A stretch of DNA of 64,000 nucleotides. Origin: Aliiroseovarius subalbicans. Its GTDB lineage: Bacteria > Pseudomonadota > Alphaproteobacteria > Rhodobacterales > Rhodobacteraceae. The notes under the pieces are model-generated. The model was not told where the DNA came from. It worked only from the letters and a program-made list of their open reading frames with translations, and made no database searches. The stretch covers positions 62,001 to 126,000 of the forward strand of contig NZ_JALBYQ010000002.1 in assembly GCF_022678625.1 (NCBI RefSeq), in the 5' to 3' direction. Below are positions 27,205-35,499 of this stretch, one piece after another (positions within the stretch are counted from its first letter, which is position 1; the number at the start of each line of letters is the position of its first letter). Position numbers and translations under genes: made by a program.

Positions 27205-27372
27205 CATCGCATCGGGAGAATCTGGTTCTCCAGTGCCGAAGGAGCAACCGCCCCGGTAAACTCTCAGGCCCATGGACCGATGCGGTGGATAGGACTCTGG
27301 AGAGTGGTGCGGACGCACCCGCCGAAGGGATAACGATCTCAGGCGACAGGACAGAGGGGGCATCGCTGGGCG
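27205..27372 (+). promoter_or_regulatory. Tandem glycine riboswitch upstream of gcvT
   Basis: Two glycine aptamers stand in series. The first (about 27208-27285) has GGGAGAATCTGG, GCCGAAGGAGCAACCGCCCC, AACTCTCAGGCCCA and a closing arm CCGATGCGG matching CATCGCATC upstream. The second (about 27286-27368) has GGACTCTGGAGAGTG, CCGCCGAAGGGATAACGATC, TCTCAGGCGACAGGACAGAGG. Both contain the conserved GCCGAAGG and CTCAGGC cores. The tandem arrangement binds glycine and usually turns on glycine-cleavage genes at high glycine. About 60 bases separate it from the gcvT start. Confidence 0.95.
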
Positions 27373-27434
27373 CAACATGCGCCTGTTCGATGCCGGGCGC
27401 ATGCATTCCGGCAAGTGAGTTTGGGAGGAACGGC

Positions 27435-28544
27435 ATGGGCGAGCTGAAGCGTACGGGGCTTTACGATCTGCACATCGAACTGGGCGCCAAGATGGTGCCT
27501 TTCGCAGGCTATGAAATGCCGGTGCAATACCCGATGGGTGTGATGAAAGAACACCTCCATACGCGTGCGTATGCTGGCCTGTTCGATGTCAGCCACATGG
27601 GCCAGGTCATCCTGCGCGGTGACGATCCGGCCGGCGCGTTGGAGCGTCTGGTGCCGGTGGCGCTGAAGGCGCTTGCCGACGGGCGGCAACGCTATGCCAT
27701 GTTCACCAATGACGATGGCGGCATACTGGACGACCTGATGGTCGCCAATCGTGGCGACCACCTGTTTTTGGTGGTGAACGCCGCCTGCAAGGACGCCGAC
27801 ATTGCCCATATGCGCGCGGGCCTGCCCGATTGCGACGTTGAGGTGATCGAGGACCGCGCCCTGCTGGCCCTGCAAGGCCCGGCCGCCGAGGCCGCCCTGG
27901 CGCAGATCGCGCCGGTGGCCGACATGACGTTCATGGACGTGGCCGTGCTGAGCTCGGACTTCGGAGATCTGTGGGTGTCCCGCTCGGGTTATACCGGCGA
28001 GGACGGGTTCGAGATTTCGGTCGAAAACAGCCAGGCCGCCGCGCTTGCCAAGGCGCTTCTGGCGATCGACGCGGTCGCGCCGATCGGTCTGGGCGCGCGC
28101 GACAGCCTGCGGCTTGAGGCCGGGCTGTGCCTGTACGGCAATGACATCGACACCACCACCAGCCCGGTCGAAGCGGCGCTGGAATGGGCGGTGCAGAAGG
28201 TGCGCCGCACCGGCGGCGACCGCGCGGGCGGATTTCCCGGCGCGGATCGCATCCTGGCCGAGTTCGACCAGGGCTCCAGCCGCCGCCGGGTCGGGCTGTT
28301 GCCCGAAACCCGCGCGCCCATGCGCGCCGGCACCGAATTGTTCGCGACCGAGGACGCCACCGACCCGATCGGCACCGTGACCTCGGGCGCCTATGGCCCC
28401 TCGATCGAGGCGCCGATGTCGATGGGCTATGTCACCACCGAACACGCCGCAACTGGCACGATCATCTTTGGCGACGTGCGCGGCAAACGACTGCGGGCGA
28501 AAGTGGCCGACATGCCCTTCCGCCCGTCCACCTACAAACGCTGA
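27435..28544 (+). CDS. gcvT: Aminomethyltransferase (glycine cleavage T protein)
   Basis: 369 residues. T protein takes the aminomethyl group from lipoyl-H protein, forming 5,10-methylene-tetrahydrofolate and ammonia. Family features include [22 protein letters not shown] near the start, [23 protein letters not shown] and the folate-site acidic residues within [22 protein letters not shown] 27435 follows TGGGAGGAACGGC. It is the first gene of gcvTHP, controlled by the riboswitch upstream. The length is standard. Confidence 0.97.
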   Translation: MGELKRTGLYDLHIELGAKMVPFAGYEMPVQYPMGVMKEHLHTRAYAGLFDVSHMGQVILRGDDPAGALERLVPVALKALADGRQRYAMFTNDDGGILDDLMVANRGDHLFLVVNAACKDADIAHMRAGLPDCDVEVIEDRALLALQGPAAEAALAQIAPVADMTFMDVAVLSSDFGDLWVSRSGYTGEDGFEISVENSQAAALAKALLAIDAVAPIGLGARDSLRLEAGLCLYGNDIDTTTSPVEAALEWAVQKVRRTGGDRAGGFPGADRILAEFDQGSSRRRVGLLPETRAPMRAGTELFATEDATDPIGTVTSGAYGPSIEAPMSMGYVTTEHAATGTIIFGDVRGKRLRAKVADMPFRPSTYKR

Positions 28545-28563
28545 ACCCAACAGGAGACCCCCC

Positions 28564-28923
28564 ATGAAATTCACCGAAGAACACGAATGGCTGCGCGAAG
28601 AAGACGGCGTGATGGTCGTCGGCATCACCGAACATGCGGCCGAACAGCTGGGCGATGTCGTCTTTGTCGAACTGCCCGAAGTGGGCACCGAAGTGTCCAA
28701 GGATGAAGAGATCGTTGTGATCGAAAGCGTGAAGGCCGCAAGCGACATCCTGTCGCCGCTGGACGGCGAGATTGTCGAAGTGAACCCGATGCTTGAGGAA
28801 GACCCCGGCAAGGTAAACGAAGACGCGCAAGGCGATGCCTGGTTTTTCAAGATCAAGCCGTCGGACCTGTCGCCGATGGACGATTACATGGACGAAGCCG
28901 CCTACAAGACTTTCATCGGTTGA
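28564..28923 (+). CDS. gcvH: Glycine cleavage system H protein
   Basis: 119-residue lipoyl carrier that shuttles the aminomethyl intermediate between P, T and L proteins. The lipoylated Lys lies in [20 protein letters not shown], the standard ESVKA motif. The start [15 protein letters not shown] and the end [12 protein letters not shown] are typical. It lies 19 bases after gcvT behind ACAGGAGACCCCCC. The gene for the L protein (dihydrolipoamide dehydrogenase) is not nearby, as usual. Confidence 0.97.
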   Translation: MKFTEEHEWLREEDGVMVVGITEHAAEQLGDVVFVELPEVGTEVSKDEEIVVIESVKAASDILSPLDGEIVEVNPMLEEDPGKVNEDAQGDAWFFKIKPSDLSPMDDYMDEAAYKTFIG

Positions 28924-28933
28924 TCTACAGATG

Positions 28934-28966
28934 GGCCGCTCGTCCCCCTAGGGGCGTTGAGCGGCC
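28934..28966 (+). promoter_or_regulatory. Intercistronic hairpin between gcvH and gcvP
   Basis: GGCCGCTC (28934-28941) pairs with GAGCGGCC (28959-28966), with further pairing of the CCCC and GGGG runs inside. There is no T-run, so it is more likely an mRNA-stability or processing element than a terminator; it lies ten bases after gcvH and 20 before the gcvP start. Confidence 0.5.
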
Positions 28967-28986
28967 GCTGCCCCGGAGACAGACAC

Positions 28987-31833
28987 ATGCCTTTTACGCC
29001 CACCGGCTACCTGCCCTATGACTTTGCCAACCGCCGCCACATCGGCCCGTCGCCGTCCGAAATGGCCGACATGTTCACCGCAGTTGGGGTCAAGGATCTT
29101 GACGATCTGATCGACCAGACCGTGCCTGAAAACATCCGTCAGGCCGAGCCGCTGGACTGGGGGCGCGCGCGGTCCGAGCGGGAAGCTTTGCACCAGATGC
29201 GGGTGACCGCGGCGAAGAACAAGGTTCTGCGGTCGCTTCTGGGCCAGGGCTATCACGGCACGGTCACGCCGCCGGTGATCCAGCGCAACATACTGGAAAA
29301 CCCGGCCTGGTACACGGCTTATACACCTTATCAGCCGGAGATCAGCCAAGGGCGGCTTGAGGCGCTTTTGAATTTCCAGACAATGGTCAGCGACCTGACC
29401 GGGCTTGAGATCGCCAACGCCTCGCTGTTGGACGAGGCCACCGCTTGCGCCGAGGCGATGGTGATGGGCCACCGCGTCGCAAAATCGAAGGCCAAGGGCT
29501 TTTTCGTCGACGAGAACAGTCACCCACAAAACATTGCGGTGATGAAAACCCGCGCAGCCCCACTGGGGATCGAGATTATCGTCGGCGATCCCGAAGCCGA
29601 TCTGGTTCCCGAAGATGTGTTCGGTGCAATCTTTCAATACCCCGGAACATACGGCTACGTACGGGACTTCACCGACCAGATCGCCGCGCTGCATGCGGTC
29701 AAGGCCGTGGGCATCGTCTCTGCCGATCCGCTGGCTCTGACCGTGCTGAAAGAACCCGGCGCAATGGGTGCCGACATCGCCGTCGGATCGACCCAGCGCT
29801 TTGGCGTTCCGGTGGGCATGGGTGGCCCCCACGCGGCCTATCTGGCCACAGCGGACCGTCACAAACGGGCGATGCCAGGCCGTATCGTGGGCGTCAGCGT
29901 GGACGCGCGCGGCAACAAGGCCTATCGCCTGTCGCTGCAAACGCGGGAGCAGCACATCCGCCGCGAAAAGGCCACCTCGAACGTCTGCACTGCGCAGGCG
30001 TTGTTGGCGGTCATGGCGTCGTTCTATGCGGTGTTCCACGGCCCCGAAGGGTTGAAGGCCATCGCCCAGCGCATCCACCGCAAGACGGTGCGCATGGCGA
30101 AGGGGCTGGAGGCCGCCGGGTTTGAGGTAACGCCGAAGCATTTCTTTGACACGATCACGGTCAATGTCGGTCCGCTGCAGAAAACCGTGATGAAAAGCGC
30201 GGTTGAAGAAGGCATCAACCTGCGCCCGGTGGGCGACGACCGGATCGGCATCACGCTGGACGAAGCGACCCGCCCGGGCACGGTCGAATCCATCTGGCGC
30301 GCCTTCGGGATTGCCCGCAAGGATGACGATTTCACCCCCGAGTATCGCCTGCCCGATGCGATCCTGCGCACCTCGGATTACCTCACACACCCCGTGTTCC
30401 ATATGAACCGGGCTGAAACCGAGATGATGCGTTACATGCGCCGTCTGGCAGACCGCGATCTGGCGCTGGATCGCGCGATGATCCCGCTGGGCAGCTGCAC
30501 GATGAAGCTGAACGCCGCCGCCGAGATGATGCCGGTCAGCTGGCGCGAGTTCTCGATGATCCATCCGATGGCGCCGGCGGATCAGACCGAAGGCTATACA
30601 ATCCTGATAGAGGATCTGAAGGACAAGCTGTGCCTGATCACCGGCTATGACGCCATGTCGATGCAGCCCAATTCCGGCGCGCAGGGCGAATATGCCGGGC
30701 TGTTGACCATCGCCGCCTATCATCGGTCACGTGGGCAAGAGCGCAACATATGCCTGATCCCGATCTCGGCGCATGGCACCAACCCGGCCTCGGCCCATAT
30801 GGCCGGTATGGACGTTGTGGTGGTGAACTCGGCCGAAAACGGTGACATCGACGTTGCGGATTTCCGCGCGAAGGCCGAGGCGGCGGGCGACAAGCTGGCC
30901 GCCTGCATGATCACCTATCCGTCGACCCATGGTGTGTTCGAAGAAACCGTGCGCGAAGTCTGTGACATCACTCATGAATTCGGCGGCCAGGTCTATATCG
31001 ACGGGGCCAATTTGAACGCGATGGTGGGTCTGTCGAAACTGGGTGAAATTGGCGGCGACGTCAGCCACCTGAACCTGCACAAGACCTTCGCCATCCCCCA
31101 CGGCGGCGGTGGCCCAGGCATGGGGCCGATCGGCGTCAAGGCGCATCTGGAACCGCACCTGCCCGGCAACGGGCTGATCGGCGAAGAGGGCGCGGTGTCC
31201 TCCGCCCCCAACGGGTCGGGATCGATCCTGCCGATTTCCTGGGCCTATGTGCTGATGATGGGCGGCGCCGGGCTGACTCAGGCCACCCGCGTGGCGATCC
31301 TGAACGCGAACTACATCGCGGCCCGGCTGAAGGGCGCCTATGAGGTGCTGTTCACGGGGCATGCGGGGCGCGTGGCACATGAATGCATCCTGGACACCCG
31401 TCCGTTTGCCGAAAGCGCGGGGATCACGGTCGAAGACATTGCCAAGCGCCTGATGGACAGCGGTTTTCACGCGCCGACCATGTCCTGGCCGGTGGCGGGC
31501 ACGCTGATGATCGAACCTACCGAAAGCGAAACCAAGGCCGAGCTGGACCGGTTCTGCGATGCAATGCTGTCGATCCGCGCGGAAATCCGCGACATCGAAG
31601 AAGGGCGGATGGACGCGGAAAACAACCCGCTGAAAAACGCCCCACACACGGTCGAAGACCTGGTGGGCGACTGGGACCGGCCCTATAGCCGTGAACAGGG
31701 CTGCTTCCCGGCCGGAAGCTTCCGGGTCGACAAATACTGGTCGCCGGTGAACCGCGTCGACAATGTCTATGGTGATCGGCACTTGATCTGCACCTGCCCG
31801 CCACTCACTGACTACGTCGACACGACGGAATGA
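28987..31833 (+). CDS. gcvP: Glycine dehydrogenase (decarboxylating), P protein
   Basis: 948 residues, the fused single-chain P protein, a PLP enzyme that decarboxylates glycine and passes the aminomethyl group to GcvH. The PLP Lys is in [20 protein letters not shown]. Other blocks are [18 protein letters not shown] at the start, [18 protein letters not shown] and [23 protein letters not shown] 28987 follows CCCGGAGACAGACAC. It is the third gene of the riboswitch-controlled operon. A short GC-rich hairpin (CCCCGC...GCGGGG near 31855) follows the gene. Confidence 0.97.
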   Translation: MPFTPTGYLPYDFANRRHIGPSPSEMADMFTAVGVKDLDDLIDQTVPENIRQAEPLDWGRARSEREALHQMRVTAAKNKVLRSLLGQGYHGTVTPPVIQRNILENPAWYTAYTPYQPEISQGRLEALLNFQTMVSDLTGLEIANASLLDEATACAEAMVMGHRVAKSKAKGFFVDENSHPQNIAVMKTRAAPLGIEIIVGDPEADLVPEDVFGAIFQYPGTYGYVRDFTDQIAALHAVKAVGIVSADPLALTVLKEPGAMGADIAVGSTQRFGVPVGMGGPHAAYLATADRHKRAMPGRIVGVSVDARGNKAYRLSLQTREQHIRREKATSNVCTAQALLAVMASFYAVFHGPEGLKAIAQRIHRKTVRMAKGLEAAGFEVTPKHFFDTITVNVGPLQKTVMKSAVEEGINLRPVGDDRIGITLDEATRPGTVESIWRAFGIARKDDDFTPEYRLPDAILRTSDYLTHPVFHMNRAETEMMRYMRRLADRDLALDRAMIPLGSCTMKLNAAAEMMPVSWREFSMIHPMAPADQTEGYTILIEDLKDKLCLITGYDAMSMQPNSGAQGEYAGLLTIAAYHRSRGQERNICLIPISAHGTNPASAHMAGMDVVVVNSAENGDIDVADFRAKAEAAGDKLAACMITYPSTHGVFEETVREVCDITHEFGGQVYIDGANLNAMVGLSKLGEIGGDVSHLNLHKTFAIPHGGGGPGMGPIGVKAHLEPHLPGNGLIGEEGAVSSAPNGSGSILPISWAYVLMMGGAGLTQATRVAILNANYIAARLKGAYEVLFTGHAGRVAHECILDTRPFAESAGITVEDIAKRLMDSGFHAPTMSWPVAGTLMIEPTESETKAELDRFCDAMLSIRAEIRDIEEGRMDAENNPLKNAPHTVEDLVGDWDRPYSREQGCFPAGSFRVDKYWSPVNRVDNVYGDRHLICTCPPLTDYVDTTE

Positions 31834-32066
31834 CCCACGCGCCCGCCTTCCCCGCGTCAAGGCGGGGTGGGAGGGAGCCACCTTGGAGAGGGGCGACGCT
31901 GGTGCTTGCCTGTAGATGGTCGTCTGACAAAGCGGAAAGTGCCAGCAAAGAGTCGAGAGCCGCAGCCCCAGCATCCCTTCAGGTGGAACAAACCTAGTTC
32001 ACACCCTTGATTTCCTTCCGTGGCAAGCTCACATATGCGGAAACACGAATGTTTCTGGAGGCCCCA

Positions 32067-32513
32067 ATGGCGGCAAGCTCGAAAATGACCTGTTTGGACT
32101 GTGGTGCCGTGAACCGCGTGCCCAACGACAAGCTGGGCGCAGGTCCTAAATGCGGCACCTGTGGAACCAAGCTGAACGAAGGCAAGGTGCGTGAGATAGA
32201 TCCAGCCATTCTGGCCAAGGCGATGAAGAACGACGACACGCCGCTTTTGGTCGATTTCTGGGCGCCATGGTGTGGCCCGTGCCGGATGATGGCCCCGGCC
32301 TTTCAGCAGGCCGCTGGCGCGCTGGCCCCACAGGCACGTCTGGCCAAGATCAATACCGAGGATTTTCCGAAGGTCAGTCAGAAAAACAACATCCGCGGCA
32401 TTCCGGCTCTGATCCTGTACCAAAACGGGCGCGAGGTCGCGCGACAGGCGGGCGCGATGCCAGCAAATGCAATCGAGCAATTCGTGCGCACGAAGGCCAA
32501 AATGCCAGGCTAG
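32067..32513 (+). CDS. trxC: Thioredoxin 2 (TrxC-type)
   Basis: 148 residues: an N-terminal zinc ribbon with Cys9/Cys12 and Cys29/Cys32 followed by a thioredoxin domain with the redox site Cys69-Gly-Pro-Cys72 ([14 protein letters not shown]) and the cis-Pro block [14 protein letters not shown]. TrxC reduces cytosolic disulfides and is often induced by oxidative stress. I chose ATG 32067, six bases after CTGGAG; the frame is open to 32007 but without a better start. It lies alone, just before the tRNA gene. Confidence 0.94.
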   Translation: MAASSKMTCLDCGAVNRVPNDKLGAGPKCGTCGTKLNEGKVREIDPAILAKAMKNDDTPLLVDFWAPWCGPCRMMAPAFQQAAGALAPQARLAKINTEDFPKVSQKNNIRGIPALILYQNGREVARQAGAMPANAIEQFVRTKAKMPG

Positions 32514-32556
32514 CGGCTTGACTTCCCCTGGCGGGGAAGCCAGATACCACCGCGAT

Positions 32557-32632
32557 GGGGCCGTAGCTCAGTTGGGAGAGCGCGTCGTTCGCAACGACGA
32601 GGTCGTCGGTTCGATCCCGATCGGCTCCACCA
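32557..32632 (+). tRNA. tRNA-Ala, anticodon CGC
   Basis: A 76-base cloverleaf: acceptor GGGGCCG/CGGCTCC including the G3-U70 wobble pair that identifies alanine, D arm GCTC...GAGC, anticodon stem CGTCG/CGACG with loop TTCGCAA (anticodon CGC, reading GCG), T arm GTCGG...CCGAT with TTCGATC loop, and encoded CCA. The last 24 bases plus the three that follow are repeated at 35307-35333, marking this gene as the insertion site of the downstream element. Integration leaves the gene intact. Confidence 0.97.
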
Positions 32633-32635
32633 AAT
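32609..32635 (+). repeat. Attachment site (left) at tRNA-Ala 3' end
   Basis: 27 bases beginning GTTCGATCCCGATCGG and running through the encoded CCA to AAAT are identical to 35307-35333. The segment is the T loop, acceptor strand and CCA of tRNA-Ala plus three bases, the typical target of tyrosine integrases. Confidence 0.88.
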
Positions 32636-32957
32636 ACTCCATATAAATCAGCACCCTACCTTCAGTTTCGCGGCGAGGCCCAACACTTCACCCCTCATTC
32701 TGGCGTTGATGCATGGGCAATAGGTATGAATGTCTCAGCCGATCAAAATTTCACCTGCCGAGGTTTGGTGCTTTTGGTGCTTCCCCTCAAGCCCTCGCCA
32801 GCAGGCCAGTCAGATCACCATGACAGCACACCTTCGATGGCTGGTGCTCTTGGTTACATTTCGTAGAGGAATGCGCTGTTTCAGCCGCATGACGCCCCAT
32901 CGACACCTCTGAAAGCCTGTGCTCGGATCGCGCAAAGCGGTCAGATTGGAGGAAAAG
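32633..32957. other. Left part of the relic element, no supported gene
   Basis: From the tRNA end to the small acidic gene. The composition is mixed and there is no ribosome site before any frame longer than 40 codons. One 60-codon frame at 32730-32912 has a Cys/Trp/Arg-rich make-up unlike a real protein. A TTGGTGCTTTTGGTGCTT tandem decamer-like repeat lies near 32766-32785. Confidence 0.3.
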
Positions 32958-33227
32958 ATGATGATCGCAGACAGCCCAGCCCCTGAGAAAGTCTACCTGC
33001 TGCTTGGCGAGCTTCTACGCGATGACGGGATTGAGGAACCCACGCGCGAGAATATCGCCTGCCTGTTGGGATATGCCCTTACCTTCGCGCACATCAACAT
33101 CGCTGACGCAGAAGAGGAGGACGCCAGGGACAAGCAGGGGCCAGCCCAAATGGCGGAAGACGCGATTGCCACGGCTTTCGCGTATCATGAGCATTACCGC
33201 GAAGCCGCCAGTGGCCTGAGAATGTGA
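32958..33227 (+). CDS. Small acidic hypothetical protein (element cargo)
   Basis: 89 residues from the tandem ATG ATG at 32958, behind a clear GGAGG (32948-32952). The product is acidic and helical (EKVYLLLGELLRDDGIEEPT, then NIADAEEEDARDKQGPAQMA) with no membrane segment or known motif. I do not recognise the family. The ribosome site and coherent amino-acid make-up support a real gene. It lies alone within the relic element, so it is likely cargo. Confidence 0.6.
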   Translation: MMIADSPAPEKVYLLLGELLRDDGIEEPTRENIACLLGYALTFAHINIADAEEEDARDKQGPAQMAEDAIATAFAYHEHYREAASGLRM

Positions 33228-33747
33228 GGCAGCCTTCGGGCCACGGCACCTCAAACGACTGCTGCGGCCCCTCAGGCAGTGTGTGGGGCGCGGCTGGCGC
33301 TTTCTCGGGTGGGGGAGCCCTTGCCAACCCACCCACCATTACTCCGGCACGCAATTTCTGTGTGCGGATCTGAGGCCCCAGCGTGGACCAGTTACCTGAA
33401 TGTTGACTTACCCTGACGCGGCGCTGACTGGCATGACTGAGGGAAGCGGTCGGCGCTGACGCAGTTTTGCGCGAGCCTGACTGGGGCCACCCCACCCCCA
33501 GGGGCACCCCCAACGCACGTCCCGCTTTTGGGTATTGGGCGACCCGAGAAAATTTTCAGAAATCTCCTTCAGCGCCTGAAGAGCAAAAGGCTGGTCGACG
33601 AGGAAGGCCTACTGTGCGGGCGAAGCGGTCATTCCCAGTGGTTGCAGTATCGGGATGCAGTGCTTTGCGAGTTGGACGGCGAACATGCCATGGTCCTAGC
33701 GGTCAGGCATTAGCGAGAGGAGGGATATTCCTTTTCCGGAAGGGCGG
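33228..33747. other. Element spacer containing the first G/C-run repeat
   Basis: Holds the repeat at 33488-33556 and, after it, a 61-codon frame with a TTG start (33528-33713) that ends ...HAMVLAVRH; this frame may be a gene tail but has no ribosome site. The portion from 33228 to 33480 shows no supported gene on either strand. Confidence 0.3.
33488..33556. repeat. G/C-run direct repeat, copy 1
   Basis: An imperfect 69-base unit: CACCCCACCCCC, then the shared core ACCCCCAGGGGCACCCCC, a variable middle containing TATTGG and finally GAGAAAATTTT. The same order recurs at 34778-34847. The minus strand has several runs of four or five G, so a G-quadruplex is possible. Confidence 0.7.
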
Positions 33748-34407
33748 CTAAGGTTGTGTAAGCAGCACCACAGCGATGTTTCCAAGCGAAGTGTTGAGAA
33801 ACCGATCTCGGTGCATTAATTCACCATTCACGATGTAGAGATTTGCCACCTCGTAAAACTGATAAACTCCGTCCTCATCAGGAATGCGAACCCGGCTGAC
33901 TGTCCCCATTTCGGCAGCCTCCTCGTCGCTCACATCAAACAGCTTGAAGTAAATCTCATTAGCGCTCAGCGCTACTTGCCTTAAGATTACAAGCACCTCT
34001 TGTTCTTCGGTGGTCCGCTCATCGACAAAATAGCAGCCGGCTTCCAGCCCGCCGACGGTGACGGCCGTGCCACCGGCAACGAGCAACGTAATTGGCGCAG
34101 TAAGGGCGGCAAGCACACTCGCCGCAAATCCGCTGCCTCCGATGATGCCTATGGTTCCGGCGCCCGAAGCTCCTGCAATAGTCGATCCCAACATCAAGGT
34201 TCCGCTGGTTGCGTGTGGGAAGAAGTAAAGTCCCCCCAAAGTCATGGTAGCGGGCCCAACGGTCGACCCAGCACCACCTGCTGTGACAGTCGCAACCGCA
34301 GCCTCAGGACTGACCAACTGGCTGAGCCGATAGTCACAAATCCCGGAATAAGAGCTCGTAACGCATAAAAGCGAAAGGCCTGCACTGAGACTTAAGGTTC
34401 TGATCAC
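33748..34407 (-). CDS. Exported glycine-rich hypothetical protein (element cargo)
   Basis: 219 residues. A GTG at 34407, seven bases after GGAG, gives a signal-peptide-like start (VIRTLSLSAGLSLLCVTSSY). Residues about 35-125 are Gly/Ala/Thr-rich and hydrophobic with small-residue spacing (GSTIAGASGAGTIGIIGGSG), resembling glycine-zipper membrane segments; the C-terminal ~95 residues are soluble and acidic, ending NLYIVNGELMHRDRFLNTSL. No enzyme motif is visible. The open frame continues upstream to 34833 but that part is not protein-like. A membrane- or envelope-acting protein is inferred. I do not recognise a named family. Confidence 0.65.
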   Translation of the reverse strand: MIRTLSLSAGLSLLCVTSSYSGICDYRLSQLVSPEAAVATVTAGGAGSTVGPATMTLGGLYFFPHATSGTLMLGSTIAGASGAGTIGIIGGSGFAASVLAALTAPITLLVAGGTAVTVGGLEAGCYFVDERTTEEQEVLVILRQVALSANEIYFKLFDVSDEEAAEMGTVSRVRIPDEDGVYQFYEVANLYIVNGELMHRDRFLNTSLGNIAVVLLTQP

Positions 34408-34608
34408 TGACTGGCTCCGCGAAAAGGAAATCCTGAAAACTTTCGGCCTACGAGGCCAGCAGATCAAGCTCTTTTCTCGCCGCGCAGGGCGCTTGCTTCT
34501 ACCTAGGGCTCGAAGCGCCATCTGCCACTCGGTCAAACAAGGCAGAAGATTGATCAAGTTCAAACCTTCTGTGTTTGCTAGTCTTCTGAATACAACGGAA
34601 GCCAGCAA

Positions 34609-34749
34609 ATGCCAACCAAACGCCAGATCATGTTCGCCGCAGAGATAGCTCAGGCCGCGCGTGAGGCCCGAAGGGCACTTCCGCGAGGAAGACCTGCCAA
34701 GCGCAACCTGACGGCCTTCCAGCACGCAAAAAGGGAATGGGCATATTGA
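34609..34749 (+). CDS. Possible 46-residue basic protein
   Basis: ATG 34609 opens a short frame reading MPTKRQIMFAAEIAQAAREA, then Arg/Ala-rich sequence to KREWAY and TGA. It is basic and helical, and could be a small nucleic-acid-binding protein. The ribosome site (ACGGAAG) is weak. The only support is amino-acid make-up and position in a stretch without other genes, divergent from the exported protein gene. Confidence 0.3.
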   Translation: MPTKRQIMFAAEIAQAAREARRALPRGRPAKRNLTAFQHAKREWAY

Positions 34750-34777
34750 CGAGACTGTGTCTGCCCCGACTAGGGGG

Positions 34778-34847
34778 CACCCCCACCCCCAGGGGCACCC
34801 CCGGCCCCGCTCCCAGTTTTCGTTATTGGACACCCCGAGAAAATTTT
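34778..34847. repeat. G/C-run direct repeat, copy 2
   Basis: A 70-base unit in the same orientation as 33488-33556, 1290 bases further on. It shares ACCCCCAGGGGCACCCCC, a TTATTGG segment and the ending GAGAAAATTTT, with substitutions between. It lies 21 bases before the end of the truncated integrase frame. Confidence 0.7.
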
Positions 34848-34868
34848 GCTGTCAAAATGTGACCAGCT

Positions 34869-35168
34869 TCATTCGACTAGCCAGCGGGCCTCTCCAACTC
34901 GCAAAGCGGATTCCCGCGCTCTAGCCAGAGTGACAACTGGTGGAGACCCTAGCCCCATCTCTCGCCGCCTACCTTGAATAGTGAGCCGTTGGCCCCAACG
35001 CCTGGCGCCATTCTTCTCCACTAGAAGGAACAGGCCATGCCCATCGAAATGCCGTCCCGGATTTGCTGTTTTTACCGCAACTGCACTGAGCCGGTTGGTC
35101 TGATGCCTGCCCCTAGACTTAATGCCACCGCATTTTGGTGCGTCAGGCTGACTTTTCTCGGCTGTCAT
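34869..35168 (-). pseudogene. Truncated P4-type tyrosine integrase
   Basis: The 99-residue frame carries only the N-terminal arm-binding domain (DUF4102 type) of P4/phage integrases: LSAVAVKTANPGRHFDGHGLFLLVEKNGARRWGQRLTI and MGLGSPPVVTLARARE. Full proteins have about 400 residues with a core-binding and a catalytic domain holding the R-H-R-Y residues; all of these are missing. The stop comes right after ARWLVE, and the adjoining DNA is the second G/C-run repeat, suggesting deletion at that repeat. Its start lies 138 bases from the right attachment site, the usual place for an integrase of a tRNA-borne element. Confidence 0.75.
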
Positions 35169-35499
35169 CTCAATTCACCCATCTATTTACCCCTCATTAT
35201 CTTGGAGATGTTCTAGGAATTATCAAGAGCTCCCAGGAAGAGAATTTTGTCCTTTACGTTGATATCGCAAGCTTTTCATAGGTTATACCCCTTAACTGAC
35301 AAGAGAGTTCGATCCCGATCGGCTCCACCAAATTCCCGATATTTCACCCAATCAATCGGCGGCTTCTTGCCGGTTTTCGACCTTTCTTGTGCCAATTGAT
35401 CCAACGCATTCCATCCCACCTAGGCTGAAGTGACGATGGTTTATTAAGGTATTCAACCGGGGGCATTTTGCCGAACATCCGGGGCTAGGGAGGGTCGCT
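35169..35499. other. Right end of element and flank
   Basis: 35169-35306 is AT-rich and probably held the integrase promoter and arm sites; no gene is seen. After the right attachment site, 35334-35499 is chromosomal. CGGC...GCCG followed by GTTTT at 35360-35377 is a short hairpin that may be the tRNA's original terminator, displaced by the insertion. The SH3/crystallin gene follows. Confidence 0.35.
35307..35333 (+). repeat. Attachment site (right)
   Basis: 27 bases identical to 32609-32635 (tRNA-Ala 3' end through CCA and AAAT), with no other tRNA sequence beside it. It marks the right boundary of the inserted element. Confidence 0.88.

Larger units (their letters stand above)
34408..34868. 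other. Element spacer with small frame and second repeat
   Basis: Between the exported protein gene and the truncated integrase. It contains the doubtful 46-codon gene at 34609-34749 and the second repeat at 34778-34847. Nothing else is supported. Confidence 0.4.
32609..35333. mobile_element. Relic integrative element in tRNA-Ala (about 2.7 kb)
   Basis: The element is bounded by a 27-base direct repeat of the tRNA-Ala 3' end. Inside are an integrase cut down to its first 100 residues next to the right end, an exported protein gene, one firm and one doubtful small gene, and two 70-base imperfect repeats. Base composition is visibly less GC-rich and intergenic gaps are longer than in the flanking chromosome. 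Gene order (integrase beside one attachment site and reading inward) is that of tRNA-integrating islands. With no complete integrase it should be immobile by itself. Boundaries are seen directly; the history is inferred. Confidence 0.8.

Noticed and set aside
28948-30723. 591-codon open frame on the minus strand over gcvP
   Set aside because: Antisense shadow of gcvP; His/Arg/Gly-rich and without domains.
31850-31875. Terminator of the gcv operon
   Set aside because: CCCCGC...GCGGGG can pair, but the stem is short and no T-run follows, so I did not list it as a terminator.
32730-32912. 60-codon frame at the left of the relic element
   Set aside because: The composition (Trp, Cys and Arg rich) is not protein-like and there is no ribosome site.
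33528-33713. 61-codon frame with TTG start after the first G/C-run repeat
   Set aside because: Plausible amino-acid make-up, but it starts inside the repeat, lacks a ribosome site and matches nothing I recognise. Kept only as a note in the spacer entry.
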